A DNA stretch of 62,377 bases from Candidatus Poribacteria bacterium (GTDB taxonomy: Bacteria > Poribacteria > WGA-4E > WGA-3G): positions 1 through 62,377 of the forward strand of contig JAPPII010000123.1 in NCBI GenBank assembly GCA_028820845.1, written 5' to 3'. Positions 32,056-41,541 of the stretch are shown piece by piece (the first letter of the stretch is position 1; every line of letters starts with the position of its first letter). The translations under genes were made by a program, and so were the position numbers. The notes beneath the pieces are model-generated. The model made no database searches and had not been told where the DNA came from. It saw nothing but the letters and a program-made list of their open reading frames with translations.

Positions 32056-33123
32056 ATGAAAAAGAATTGCTGGAAATTGCGAGATAGGATCGTAAATCCT
32101 ACGCTTATTGTATGTTTCTTGGCAATCGGTTTCATATTAGGGTGTGAGAGGGTTCCGGATAGTGGCAAAATTGTCTCTCCGCCTGCGCCTGAAACGCTCA
32201 AAGTCGGTATGCTGCTTCCGGGTGCCATCACTGACGAAGGGTGGAATGCTTTAGCACACGATGGATTGAAAGCTATTGAAACCGAACTCGGTGCCGAAAT
32301 AGACTATGTTGAGAGTTTAACGCCATCTGTCTGGGAAGCAGATTTTCGTGCTTATGCTATGGATGGCTATCACCTTATCTTCGGGCATGGTTACGAGTAT
32401 CAGGAAGCAGCCATAGCCGTTGCACAAGATTACCCTGAAATCGTCTTTATTACGTCTGCCGGAGCAAGCGGTGCTGTTCGTGAGAATGTCGCGCCGATTG
32501 TCTTTCGGCTTGAACAAGCCACCTACCTCTTGGGTATGATAGCAGGTATGATGACCCAAACAGACAAGATCGGTATTGTTGGCGGGCAGGAGCTTCCATC
32601 TGGTAGCAGCACGTTTATGGCGTTTGAAGGGGGCGTAAAAAGCGTTAATCCTGACGCGGTTGTGCAACGTGCCTACGTAGGAGACTGGGAAAACATCGCG
32701 AAGGCAAAGGAATTGGCACTTGCCCAGATACAAGAAGGCGTTGATTTTATTTTTCATAACGCCAACGAAGCGGGAATTGGTGTGTTTGAAGCCGTCGTCT
32801 TGGCGCAGGATTCTGGGAAAACCGTTTATTCCTTCGGTGCTAACCGAGATCAAAGTGCTGTTTCCCCGCGTGCAGTGCTTGCGAATGCCGTCATTACACC
32901 GAGAGCCTATGTACAACTCGCGACGGCAGTCAAAGAGGGGACTTTTGAATCCAAACTCTATGTCTTCACAATGACAACCGGTGGCGCAATCGCTTTGACT
33001 TATAACCCAGAACTGAGGGATCAGGTACCTGAAGAAGTTCAGCAAAAGGTTGAGGAAGCGAGAGAGCAAATTTTAGCTGGCACATTAGAGGTTCCACAAA
33101 TCGATTTTAGTGGAGAGGAATAG
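32056..33123 (+). CDS. BMP family substrate-binding lipoprotein 2
   Basis: Second tandem paralogue, six bases after the first. The N-terminus carries a lipobox (LAIGFILGC, Cys about residue 30), so this copy is lipid-anchored while the first has no obvious lipobox. Motifs repeat: KVGMLLPGAITDEGWNALAHDGL, IFGHGYEYQEA, FRLEQATYLLGMIAGMMTQTDKIG, FMAFEGGVKSVNP, FIFHNANEAGIGVFEAV. Differences in the ligand pocket region (PNADAAG vs HNANEAG) may reflect different nucleosides. Confidence 0.92.
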   Translation: MKKNCWKLRDRIVNPTLIVCFLAIGFILGCERVPDSGKIVSPPAPETLKVGMLLPGAITDEGWNALAHDGLKAIETELGAEIDYVESLTPSVWEADFRAYAMDGYHLIFGHGYEYQEAAIAVAQDYPEIVFITSAGASGAVRENVAPIVFRLEQATYLLGMIAGMMTQTDKIGIVGGQELPSGSSTFMAFEGGVKSVNPDAVVQRAYVGDWENIAKAKELALAQIQEGVDFIFHNANEAGIGVFEAVVLAQDSGKTVYSFGANRDQSAVSPRAVLANAVITPRAYVQLATAVKEGTFESKLYVFTMTTGGAIALTYNPELRDQVPEEVQQKVEEAREQILAGTLEVPQIDFSGEE

Positions 33124-33173
33124 CCTGTTCGGTAGAAGCGGCCTCAGGTCGCGACACTTTGAGGTTTATCGCG

Positions 33174-35873
33174 ATGAGACATACAATAGAAATTGATGGT
33201 GTTGAAGTCTCTTTCTCTGAGGATGAAACCATCCTTGAGGTTGCACAACGTCATCAGAAAGAAATTCCAACGCTTTGCTACGATCCGAGGCTTGAACCCT
33301 TTGGAGGATGTCGCCTCTGTATTGTTGAATTAGAAGGTGCGCGAAATCCTGTTGCATCCTGTACAACCAAAGCCACGCCTGGTATGGTTGTTCGCACTTC
33401 AACCGATACAATAGAGGCGTATCGGAAGACGTTGCTTGAAATGGTTGTCGGTGAGAATCGCGAAGTTGATGTCTCTCCATTGCGCGGCTACGCCTCAGCG
33501 GAACTTGCTGACCTCCGCGACAGGTACGAAATTAACGGCGGACGTATCACGGGTGCAATATCCGGCACAAGTAAAGCCGATGATGACAATCCGTTTATTC
33601 TCAGAGATTATGAACTTTGTATCTCGTGTTATCGGTGTGTCCGCGTCTGTGCTGAGCAAGAGGGTGACCACGCCATTAACGTCATGAATCGCGGCTTCCA
33701 TACCCAGATTACGACCGAATTTAATGGACTTCTCAAAGACTCTGCCTGTACGTTTTGTGGGCAGTGTATTCAGACCTGTCCGACCGGTGCACTCGCTGAC
33801 AAAAAGGCATTCCGTGCCGTTGATGAAGTTGCGGAGGCTGTTCCTGAGAAGACGCGCACGATTTGTCCGTATTGCGGGGTCGGGTGTTCCGTTGATATGC
33901 TGACGCAAAACGAAAAGATTGTCGGTATCCACCCCGCTATGGACGGACCTGCGAATCAGGGTGCGCTCTGTGTGAAAGGGCAGTTCGCTTACGACTTCGT
34001 TCAACATCCCGATCGGTTGAAAACGCCTCTTGTTCGCGGTGATGACGGTGAACTCCACGAAACTACATGGGATGACGCACTTGATAGTGCCGCCGAAGGC
34101 TTCCGAAAGGTCAATGTTGAACACGGTAGACATAGCGTCTACGGTGTTGCTTCTGGGCGCGCACCGAGCGAAGCGGCGTATCTCATGCAGAAGTTTATCC
34201 GTGCGGGGTTTGGGACGAACTATATCGACAATTGTAGCCGTGCCTGACACGCCCCGACCGTTGCCGGTCTGGCAGCGACAATCGGACGTGGGGCGATGTC
34301 TAATCCGCTCGTGGATATGGAGAAACCGGATGTTATCTTCTGTATCGGTACGAATATGACCGAGTGTCACCCGGTTGCAGCGACGGGACTTAAGAAGGCG
34401 GTCGCCCGCGGTGCGAAGTTGATCGTGGCGGATCCGAGACGCATCGGATTGGCGGAGATGTCGCATCTTTACTTGCCTCTCCGCGTCGGTTCAGATACAG
34501 CCCTACTTCTCGGCATGGCACACGTTATCGCTCGTGAAGGCTTGATTGACGAAGACTTCATCAAAAATCGCACGACCGGATTTGATGCGTTCTTTGAACA
34601 TATCAGTCAATGGACACCCGAATGGGCGGAAACAATTACGGGTGTGCCTGCAAAGGATATTGAGACAGCAGCGATGTGGTATGGCAGCGCGAACAAGGGT
34701 GCTATCTATTACACATTAGGAATCACAGAACATATTTGTGGTGTTGAGAATGTCCAAAGCCTGTGCAATCTTGCCTTGATGACCGGTCATGTTGGACGAG
34801 AGGGAACGGGTATCAACCCGATGCGTGGGCAAAACAACATCCAAGGGGCAGGGGATAGTGGGGCATTACCAAATAACTATCCCGGCTTCCAAGCTGTCAC
34901 AGATCCAGCACATCAAGCGAAGTTTAAAGCGGAATACGGCAGAGAGATTGACTTAGAGAAGGGTATCACGAAAGTGACGGCGTTAGAACTGTGCGGTGAT
35001 AGCATTCATGCGATGCTGATTGATGGTGAGAACACGCTAATTTCTGACCCGGATCGAGAGCATTGCGAACACGCGCTGCGTTCATTAGCACATCTTGTTG
35101 TCATTGACATCTTTCTGACTGAGACTGCTGAGCTTGCTGATGTTATCCTACCAGCAACGGCATGGGGTGAAACAGATGGTGTATGTACGAATACAGAGCG
35201 TCGCGTCCAACGGATGCGTGCTGCAGTACCGCCCGCAGGTGATGCTAAACCGGACTGGTGGATTATCTGTCAGATTGCCCAACGTCTTGGGTTTATAGGT
35301 TTTGACTTCGATACGCCAAAACCGATTTTCAACGAACTCTGTCGAGTCTCGCCTATCTATGCTGGATTGGATTGGGACCGCATTGAGAGAGGTGAGTATC
35401 AATGGCCCGTCCCGCATAAAGAACATCCGGGGACACCGAGGCTTCACGAGGAGACGTTTGTCAATGGACGCGGTATCTTCTCGAATGTCCATTACCGAGA
35501 TCCTGCTGAGACGATTAGCGAAGAATTCCCGGTATGGCTCACAACAGGGAGACGTCTACAGTCCTATCACACGCGAACGCAAACAGGGAGAGCGGAAGGG
35601 ATTGATTACCTCTTACCGGAAGAATCCTTGGAGGTCAATCCCGTTGATCTTGAGAGATGGCAATTAGCAGACGGGGAGTGGTGTCGGATGAGCAGCGCGC
35701 GGGGGAGTATCAACATCAAAGTCAAAGCGACGGCTCGTTCGCCGCGTGGCACGGTTTTCGCCAGTTTCAGTTTTGCGGATGTGCCGGTCAATATGTTGAC
35801 GGGTTCTGGCTACGACCCGGTTACTCACACGGCTGAATTGAAGGTGTGTCCAGTGCGGTTGGAACCGCTTTAG
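33174..35873 (+). CDS. fdhA: formate dehydrogenase alpha subunit, selenocysteine-containing (UGA read through)
   Basis: A molybdenum/tungsten bis-MGD formate dehydrogenase. Order: N-terminal [2Fe-2S] domain (LCYDPRLEPFGGCRLC ... VASC), NuoG-like region, two 4Fe-4S motifs (CISCYRCVRVC and CTFCGQCIQTCPTGAL), the MGD-site cluster (ICPYCGVGCSVDM), catalytic domain, and C-terminal molydopterin-binding domain (VWLTTGRRLQSYHTRTQTGR). The in-frame TGA at 34245-34247 (residue 358) falls in NCSRA-U-HAPTVAGL, exactly where catalytic Sec or Cys sits, and a SECIS follows at once. Sequence on both sides belongs to one protein of 899 residues. The start ATG has GAGG nine bases upstream. No diaphorase, membrane or FdhD partner is adjacent. 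Confidence 0.94.
34248..34285 (+). promoter_or_regulatory. bacterial SECIS element in fdhA
   Basis: Downstream of the UGA, GTTGCC (34260-34265), loop GGTCT (34266-34270) and GGCAGC (34271-34276) form a six-pair hairpin. Both the loop GGTCT and the preceding TGACACG match the well-studied E. coli fdhF SECIS, in which SelB binds the same loop and a bulged U. Confidence 0.85.
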
Positions 35874-36044
35874 TTGGTTATTAATTTTCAGTTATCGGTT
35901 AAGAGGGGTTTGTGCCACGAGAGTGTAATATAACCCATGTTGCTATCCTTGTATCATAATCTTTTAGATTGTGTCTATGCGTCTGCAAACTAAAAGTTTG
36001 CGCTACAAAATACTGCTAAATAAACGGAGTCAAGGAGAGACGCT
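35874..36044. repeat. tail repeat and hairpin after fdhA
   Basis: TTGGTTATTAATTTTCAGTT resembles the AGTTGTTGGTTA-type tails elsewhere. GCAAACT-AAA-AGTTTGC (35985-36002 region) is a perfect hairpin. No clear promoter. Confidence 0.45.
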
Positions 36045-36350
36045 GTGGATTGGAAATCACGCTGGACTGAACAGTACGCGAATGTGGACGCTTTAAAACA
36101 GGAGTTACAATCTGAGGGTTTCAGTGCTTATGAATGGAGTGGCCGTCCGGGGGGTGCGTATCTCGACTACATCCATACCCAAGATGAAGTCGTTTGCGTC
36201 CTGTCTGGCACAGCAGATGTGAAAGTTGCCGAGGCAACTGGGACTGTTGAAGCCGGGGATCGGATGGATGTTCCTGCGAATACCTATCATTCAATTACTG
36301 TTACGAGCGAGGAACCTCTGGTCGTTTTGACAGGAATGCGAAAGACTTAG
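36045..36350 (+). CDS. small cupin-domain protein
   Basis: A 101-residue single cupin: GGAYLDYIHTQDEVVCVLSGTADVKV is motif 1-like, and AGDRMDVPANTYHSITV is motif 2 with the last metal histidine. One or two of the usual metal ligands of motif 1 (HxH) are reduced to a single His, so the metal site may be altered. The start is GTG with AAGGAGAGA upstream. Role unknown; it follows fdhA by 171 bases but is probably independent. Confidence 0.75.
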   Translation: MDWKSRWTEQYANVDALKQELQSEGFSAYEWSGRPGGAYLDYIHTQDEVVCVLSGTADVKVAEATGTVEAGDRMDVPANTYHSITVTSEEPLVVLTGMRKT

Positions 36351-36403
36351 GCGTATAGAATTACTTAGATCATTCTAAAATCTACCATAATAGGAGCGCA
36401 AAA

Positions 36404-36973
36404 ATGGACACCCAAGAGGTTCGTCAATTCCCGCCTGAGCGTCTTCCGCATGAGAGTCCCAAAATGACGTTAGCGGAATTCCTCGAAAGCGATTTAGAAG
36501 GATATGAATACATTGAAGGAGAATTAGTGTCGATGCCACCAACCTCATTGGAACATGGGTACATTAGCGTGAACCTAAGTTCGCCGTTACACTTGTACGT
36601 CCGCGAAAACCAACTTGGGCGTGTCCTTATATCAGATACAGGTTTCCGTGTTGGCGAACGGATGCTGGTCCCTGATATCGCCTTTATTTCAAATGCCCGG
36701 CTTCCTGACGATCAGCGCAAAACATCTCCAGTCCCGCCAGACCTTGCCGTGGAAGTTGTTTCGCCTTCGGACAAGTTGTACCAAGTTGAAGAAAAGGCTT
36801 TCGCTTACCTTGAGGCAGGCACACAGTTAGTATGGGTGATTAAACCTCCTTCTAAAACAGTGACTGTTTACCGTTCAGAAACAGACATCACAGTACTCAC
36901 GCGGGATGACACACTTAGCGGAGAAGAAGTCGTCAAAGGATTCTCTTGCGAGGTGGCCGCGCTTTTTGAATAG
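36404..36973 (+). CDS. Uma2 family nuclease-like protein, short form
   Basis: A 189-residue Uma2 protein without the coiled-coil tail: MTLAEFLESDLEGYEYIEGELV, DTGFRVGERMLVPDIAFIS (active-site PD), PDLAVEVVSPSDKLYQVEEKAFAYLEAGTQLVWVI (E-V and K of the core). It belongs to a different subgroup from the copies at 1527 and 25393, which have an N-terminal LYPETDGKPM block. No partner gene is seen. Confidence 0.85.
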   Translation: MDTQEVRQFPPERLPHESPKMTLAEFLESDLEGYEYIEGELVSMPPTSLEHGYISVNLSSPLHLYVRENQLGRVLISDTGFRVGERMLVPDIAFISNARLPDDQRKTSPVPPDLAVEVVSPSDKLYQVEEKAFAYLEAGTQLVWVIKPPSKTVTVYRSETDITVLTRDDTLSGEEVVKGFSCEVAALFE

Positions 36974-37100
36974 TTAATAGTTATCCGTGAAGAGGGTTCC
37001 CTGTGAAGGCAGACTCTTAACTCATAACCCGGGGAATGCTATTAAGACATTCATACCGTTGATTGAACCATCAACTATCAACCAACAACCATAAACATAG
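36974..37100. repeat. inverted-arm repeat before pepA
   Basis: AGTTAATAGTTATCCGTGAA and GAGGG at the left; CTCTTAACTCATAACCC and CATCAACTATCAACCAACAACC at the right, with a GGGGAATGCTATTAAGACATTC hairpin in the middle. Same family as at 21187. Confidence 0.5.
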
Positions 37101-37112
37101 AAAGGAGCATTT

Positions 37113-38600
37113 ATGAATATTACTGTCAAAACAGGCGGATTTAGTCAAGAGCAGAGCGATGTTATTGCTATAGGTGTGCTGGAAAACCCGGATTTCTATA
37201 GTGCGCCACTTCAAAATATAGAACAGGCACTCGGTGGTCGGATTCGCGAACTCATGAACCTCGGAGACTTCACAGGTAAGCATAAAACGACGAGTTGGCT
37301 GTATACAAACGGGGCTATCAGTACGCCGCGTATACTATTGGTGGGTTTGGGTGAATACCATGACCTCACACCTGAGAGGGTACGCCAAGCAGCGGGACAG
37401 GCTGCACGGGCGATACGGGACATGGGTTTAAGGACGGTTAGCATTCCCATCCCGATAGAAGCCACACCAGAAATAATCCAAGGGGCTACGGAGGCGTGTC
37501 TCCTTTCGCTCTATCAGTTCGATGCGCATAAAACCGAAAGTGGCGATGATGATGAGAAGAAACAAATTGAATCCCTGACATTCTTAGCTGAAAACGAACA
37601 GAGCCGGGCAATGGTGGAAGATGCTGTCCAACGCGGAAAAGTGATAGCCAATGGAACGCTTCTTGCCCGTGATTTGAGTAATCAACCGAGCAATCACCTC
37701 ACACCGATACAACTCGCTGATAAGGCGGTGGCGGTAGCGGAGACCGTCGGACTCGGTTGCGAAATTTTTGACAAAGCGGCGTTGGAAGAAAAAGGGTTCC
37801 GAACCCTTCTCGCTGTTGCACAAGGGAGTGCTGAAGAACCACGCTTTATTATCCTCGAATACGTTCCAGACGGTGAAGGGCAGGATACTGTCGTGCTTGT
37901 CGGAAAAGGTATCACCTTTGATACAGGCGGTATTTCCCTGAAATCTGGCGGCGGTATGCACGAGATGAAGCACGATATGTCGGGTGCTGCTGCTGTGATT
38001 GGTGCGATGCAGGTCATTGGGCAGCTCAAACCGAATGTGCGCGTGATTGGTGTCGTTGCTGCGACTGAGAATATGCCCAGTGGAACGGCTATTAAACCGG
38101 GTGATGTTATTACCTCCTACGGTGGGAAAACGATTGAGATTCTCAACACAGACGCAGAAGGTCGATTGGTGTTAGCGGATGCCCTCGGTTGGTCGGCGCA
38201 GTATAATCCGAAAGGCGTTATCGACTTAGCCACGCTCACGGGTGCTGTGATTACCTGTTTAGGGCATATCGCCGCTGGCGCGATGACCACGGATCCAGAA
38301 CTGATGGCAAAGGTGAAGTCGGCTGCGGTCAAGACACATGAGCGCGTCTGGGAATTACCCCTTTGGGACGATTACGATGAAGGCGTTAAAAGCAAGGTTG
38401 CGGATGTCCAAAACATCGGGGATGGTGGTGCGGGCACGATTGCGGGTGGTGCGTTCTTGAAGAAGTTCGCCGAAGGCTATCCGTGGGTTCACCTCGACAT
38501 CGCCGGGACTGCCTGGGGTATGAAAGGCTCTACGTATATTCCTGAAGGCGCGTCGGGTTATGGGGTTAGGTTGCTCGTGCAACTGGTTGAGGATTGGTAG
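37113..38600 (+). CDS. pepA: leucyl aminopeptidase (M17 family)
   Basis: A cytosolic dizinc/dimanganese aminopeptidase. The 495-residue protein has the variable N-terminal macro-like domain and the conserved C-terminal catalytic half: VGKGITFDTGGISLKSG (metal Lys/Asp), MKHDMSGAAAVIGAM, NTDAEGRLVLADALGW (signature), ATLTGAVITCLG and HLDIAGTAW. An AAAGGAGCATTT ribosome site precedes the ATG. It is convergent with leuA, with a strong hairpin between them. Confidence 0.95.
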   Translation: MNITVKTGGFSQEQSDVIAIGVLENPDFYSAPLQNIEQALGGRIRELMNLGDFTGKHKTTSWLYTNGAISTPRILLVGLGEYHDLTPERVRQAAGQAARAIRDMGLRTVSIPIPIEATPEIIQGATEACLLSLYQFDAHKTESGDDDEKKQIESLTFLAENEQSRAMVEDAVQRGKVIANGTLLARDLSNQPSNHLTPIQLADKAVAVAETVGLGCEIFDKAALEEKGFRTLLAVAQGSAEEPRFIILEYVPDGEGQDTVVLVGKGITFDTGGISLKSGGGMHEMKHDMSGAAAVIGAMQVIGQLKPNVRVIGVVAATENMPSGTAIKPGDVITSYGGKTIEILNTDAEGRLVLADALGWSAQYNPKGVIDLATLTGAVITCLGHIAAGAMTTDPELMAKVKSAAVKTHERVWELPLWDDYDEGVKSKVADVQNIGDGGAGTIAGGAFLKKFAEGYPWVHLDIAGTAWGMKGSTYIPEGASGYGVRLLVQLVEDW

Positions 38601-38607
38601 GTAGTTA

Positions 38608-38649
38608 TTAGTTGTTGGTTATAAATTATAACTTATAACCAACAACTAA
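38608..38649. terminator. 17-base-pair hairpin between convergent pepA and leuA
   Basis: TTAGTTGTTGGTTATAA (38608-38624) and its exact reverse complement (38633-38649) make a 17-pair stem with an ATTATAAC loop. AT-rich and without a clean T-run, it may act as a two-way terminator or be a member of the TTAGTTGTTGG repeat family. Confidence 0.5.
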
Positions 38650-38655
38650 CGAATA

Positions 38656-40209
38656 CTATCCTTCAGATCGGATCTGAATGAGTTTGTTAACAGCATGGAT
38701 ATATGCGCGTGCACTCGCTTCAATGATGTCTGTGCTGGCACCGTGTCCGGTAATGATATTTCCGTTGTCCTGCACCTTCAACGAGACTTCACCGATAGCG
38801 TCTTCACCTTCAGTTACAGATCGTATCTGGTAGTCGATGAGGTTCAGTTGAATGTCAACAACTTTACTGATGGCTTTGAACGCTGCATCAACGGGTCCAT
38901 CTCCGGTTGATGCCATTTCAATAACTTTACCTTCCGTCCGAATTCCGACCGTTGTTGTCGGTGAGATTTTTGTTCCGCTGACCACCTGAATATAGTCGAG
39001 TTCAAAGACAGAGGGGATTGCGCGAATCTCATCGCTCATAATCGCTTCAAGGTCGGCATCCTGTATTGACTTTTTCTTATCAGCGACGCTGAGAAATCTT
39101 TCATAAACCTTTTCCAATTCTTCGGGGTTCACCTCGTAACCGAGTTCGCTGAGGCGGTGCCGAAGTGCGTTGCGTCCAGAACGGGGACTCAGAATGAGTT
39201 GGCTCTCTTTCCATCCAATCTCTTTCGGATCGATGATTTCAAAAGTTACGCGCGATTTGATGATCCCGTCTTGGTGAATGCCAGAACTGTGTGCGAAGGC
39301 ATTCGCGCCAACGATTGCCTTGTTCGGCTGCACCATAATACCCATCGTTCGGCTGACTCGCCGACTAATCGGGACGATTTCCTTAGCATTAATGTCCGTG
39401 TAATACGCTTTGAAGTAATCACGCCGTGTGCGGATTGCCATGACGACCTCTTCGAGTGAGGTATTCCCTGCACGCTCGCCAAGTCCGTTGATTGTGCATT
39501 CCACCTGCCGTGCGCCCTGCTCAATTGCGATGAGACTGTTTGCGACGGCTAATCCAAGATCGTTGTGGCAGTGGACACTAATAATAGCATCATTAACGTT
39601 TGGGACGTTTTCCATGATGCCTTTAATTAATTCGCCGAACTCAGTCGGTACCGTCCATCCGACGGTTTCCGGTATGTTGACGACGGTTGCGCCAGCAGCG
39701 ATAGTGGCTTCAACGACTTCATAAAGGAACGCTAATTCCGTGCGTCCAGCGTCCATCGGTGAAAACTCGACGTTTGCATCAGCGTGGTTTTCACAGAGGC
39801 TTTTTGCGTAGGCGACGGCATCGGTTGCCATGCGAAGTGTATCTTCGGGAGTTGTACGTGTGATCCGCCCCATGTGGATCGGAGAGGTTCCGACAAACGT
39901 GTGGATACGGGCGCGCGGTGCATCTTCAATCGCCTGCCACGCAGCAGTGATGTCCTTCTCCACAACACGCGAAAGCGCGCAGATTTCGGGACCTTCCACT
40001 TCGTTTGCGATCTGTTTGACGGCATCGAAATCACCGGGTGACGAAATTGGGAATCCGGCTTCAATGACATCAACATTTAATCTGGCAAGATGTTTAGCAA
40101 TCTCGAGTTTTTCCTGGATACCGAGTGCGGCTCCGGGGGTCTGTTCTGCATCGCGGAGTGTTGTATCAAAGATGTAGACTTTTTGCTGATTGGCTTCAAA
40201 ATCGTCCAC
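38656..40209 (-). CDS. leuA: 2-isopropylmalate synthase
   Basis: LeuA condenses acetyl-CoA with 2-oxoisovalerate, the committed step of leucine synthesis. GTG 40209 is chosen because GGAGG stands eight bases upstream and the protein then begins just before the conserved [18 protein letters not shown], giving the normal length of 517; an upstream ATG would overlap aroF. Other motifs: [47 protein letters not shown], and a C-terminal allosteric LeuA domain. It is the second gene of an aroF-leuA operon. Confidence 0.92.
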   Translation of the reverse strand: MDDFEANQQKVYIFDTTLRDAEQTPGAALGIQEKLEIAKHLARLNVDVIEAGFPISSPGDFDAVKQIANEVEGPEICALSRVVEKDITAAWQAIEDAPRARIHTFVGTSPIHMGRITRTTPEDTLRMATDAVAYAKSLCENHADANVEFSPMDAGRTELAFLYEVVEATIAAGATVVNIPETVGWTVPTEFGELIKGIMENVPNVNDAIISVHCHNDLGLAVANSLIAIEQGARQVECTINGLGERAGNTSLEEVVMAIRTRRDYFKAYYTDINAKEIVPISRRVSRTMGIMVQPNKAIVGANAFAHSSGIHQDGIIKSRVTFEIIDPKEIGWKESQLILSPRSGRNALRHRLSELGYEVNPEELEKVYERFLSVADKKKSIQDADLEAIMSDEIRAIPSVFELDYIQVVSGTKISPTTTVGIRTEGKVIEMASTGDGPVDAAFKAISKVVDIQLNLIDYQIRSVTEGEDAIGEVSLKVQDNGNIITGHGASTDIIEASARAYIHAVNKLIQIRSEG

Positions 40210-40276
40210 GGGTGTGTTCCTCCAAATATTTTTAACGATTAAATCTGGTCGCTTCTCCATTTCATTACGAAAAGGT

Positions 40277-41296
40277 TTAAATTTCACGTCCGACAGCAAC
40301 AGCAATAGGCTTGAGTTCCTGCATTAGTGCCTCGAATTGGTCTGGGAACAGCGACTGCGCCCCGTCCCCTGTCATCGAGTGATCTGGATCGTGATGTACC
40401 TCAAGTAAGAGTCCATCTGCCCCGGCAGCTACAGATGCTTTCGTCATATCACAGACCAAACTCCTGATGCCTGTGCCGTGGCTTGGATCGACAACAATAG
40501 GTAAGTGGCTCAATTCGTGAACGACTGGAACCGCATTCAGGTCGAGTGTGTTGCGGGTGTGCGTTTCAAATGTTCGGATCCCGCGTTCGCATAGAATGAC
40601 CTCCTTATTACCTTCTGAGAGGATATACTCAGCGGCGAGTAGCCATTCCTCGATTGTTGAGGACATGCCGCGCTTGAGGATAACGGGTTTCCGTGCGCGT
40701 CCAACTTCACGCAACAGATAGAAATTTGTCATATTCCGTGTGCCGAGTTGGAACATATCCGTATATTCCCCGACGAGTTCGACTTCGTGTGGGGTCATCA
40801 CTTCGGTGACGATGCCGAGTCCTGTTTCATCTTTCGCCTCTTGTAGCATTTTGAGTGCTTCTTCGCCGTAACCTTGGAAGCTATAGGGACCGGTTCTCGG
40901 CTTAAAAGCACCGCCTCTGATGAAACTCGCCCCAGCCTTTTGAACCAGTTGGGCGATGGTTACGATCTGCTCTGTGCTCTCGACAGCACAGGGACCCGCA
41001 ATAACAGGTATCTCCCTTCCGCCGATCTTTGTGCCGTTGACGACAATAACAGTGGGCTCATCGCCTCGGAATTCACGGGATGCCAACTTGAATGGTGCTG
41101 TAATTGCCATTGTTCGCTCCACACCGGACATTGACTCTATGGGAATATCACCAAGCAACGTTTTATCTCCAATTACACCGATAACTGTATGGCGTTCGCC
41201 GGTTGAGATTTGTGCCTTCAACCCGACGCTCTCAATCCGTTTAACAACAGCATCTATATCTGCCTGTGTTGCATCGGTTTTGGTCACGATTACCAT
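40277..41296 (-). CDS. aroF: 3-deoxy-7-phosphoheptulonate (DAHP) synthase, Thermotoga type
   Basis: DAHP synthase joins PEP and erythrose 4-phosphate, the first step of aromatic amino acid synthesis. Residues 1-70 are the ferredoxin-like regulatory domain of type I-beta enzymes (Tyr/Phe feedback in T. maritima); the barrel has IAGPCAVES, GGAFKPRTGPYSFQGYG, QLGTRNMTNF, KRGMSSTIEEW and VVDPSHGTG. The ATG at 41296 is preferred; TTG 41305 is closer to GGAGGTAG. Directly upstream lie an intrinsic terminator and a Tyr/Leu-rich leader peptide, so it is very probably attenuation-controlled. Confidence 0.93.
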   Translation of the reverse strand: MVIVTKTDATQADIDAVVKRIESVGLKAQISTGERHTVIGVIGDKTLLGDIPIESMSGVERTMAITAPFKLASREFRGDEPTVIVVNGTKIGGREIPVIAGPCAVESTEQIVTIAQLVQKAGASFIRGGAFKPRTGPYSFQGYGEEALKMLQEAKDETGLGIVTEVMTPHEVELVGEYTDMFQLGTRNMTNFYLLREVGRARKPVILKRGMSSTIEEWLLAAEYILSEGNKEVILCERGIRTFETHTRNTLDLNAVPVVHELSHLPIVVDPSHGTGIRSLVCDMTKASVAAGADGLLLEVHHDPDHSMTGDGAQSLFPDQFEALMQELKPIAVAVGREI

Positions 41297-41385
41297 GCTT
41301 TTCAACTACCTCCGCCTTCTTAATAGTAAGTTTTCAGTTTGCAAGCTGCCCTAAAAAGGAACTCTGTTGGAAATCAAGTTTAGTT

Positions 41386-41426
41386 AAAAAAAATACCCAA
41401 CATTGAATTTTTCTTCAACGCTGGGT
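41386..41426 (-). terminator. intrinsic terminator in the aroF-leuA leader (attenuator)
   Basis: On the minus strand ACCCAGCGTTGAA (41426-41414), loop GAAAAA and TTCAATGTTGGGT (41407-41395) give a 13-pair stem with two G-U pairs, then A and eight T residues (41393-41386). It stands between the leader peptide and the aroF start, 90 bases ahead of aroF, so it ends transcripts before the structural genes. Confidence 0.88.
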
Positions 41427-41477
41427 GGTGATAACGAAATCGGTTAAAAATAGCATCGCTTACGGCGCTTCACCACC
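41424..41477 (-). promoter_or_regulatory. candidate antiterminator pairing of the aroF-leuA leader
   Basis: GGTGGTGA (41477-41470), which is the end of the leader reading frame (Arg-Trp-stop), is exactly complementary to TCACCACC (41431-41424). The latter takes the first three bases of the terminator's 5' arm. A ribosome at the stop codon would hide GGTGGTGA; one stalled earlier on Tyr/Leu codons would leave it free. The overlap is short, so other pairings may contribute. Confidence 0.5.
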
Positions 41478-41541
41478 TGGCGTAGCTGTACAGATAAAGG
41501 TACAGGTATAGATACAATCCGAGGCCGGCTTTTAAGAGCAC
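41470..41541 (-). CDS. Leu/Tyr-rich leader peptide of the aroF-leuA operon
   Basis: The frame ends in GLYLYLYLYLYSYARW and TGA. With GTG 41541 as start (AAGG seven bases upstream) it is 23 residues, a normal leader length, with eight Leu, six Tyr and one Trp. The same frame is open back to ATG 41673 (AGGA upstream), which would give 67 residues. Synonymous codons vary (CTA, CTG, CTT; TAT, TAC), so the pattern is held at the peptide level rather than as a pure DNA repeat. Tyr and Trp report on the aromatic pathway (aroF), Leu on leuA. The combination with the terminator 44 bases downstream is the classical attenuator layout. Confidence 0.75.
   Translation of the reverse strand: MLLKAGLGLYLYLYLYLYSYARW

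Noticed and set aside
34245-34247. Two separate genes or a broken formate dehydrogenase
   Set aside because: TGA at the catalytic position, a SECIS with the E. coli-type loop and uninterrupted homology on both sides.
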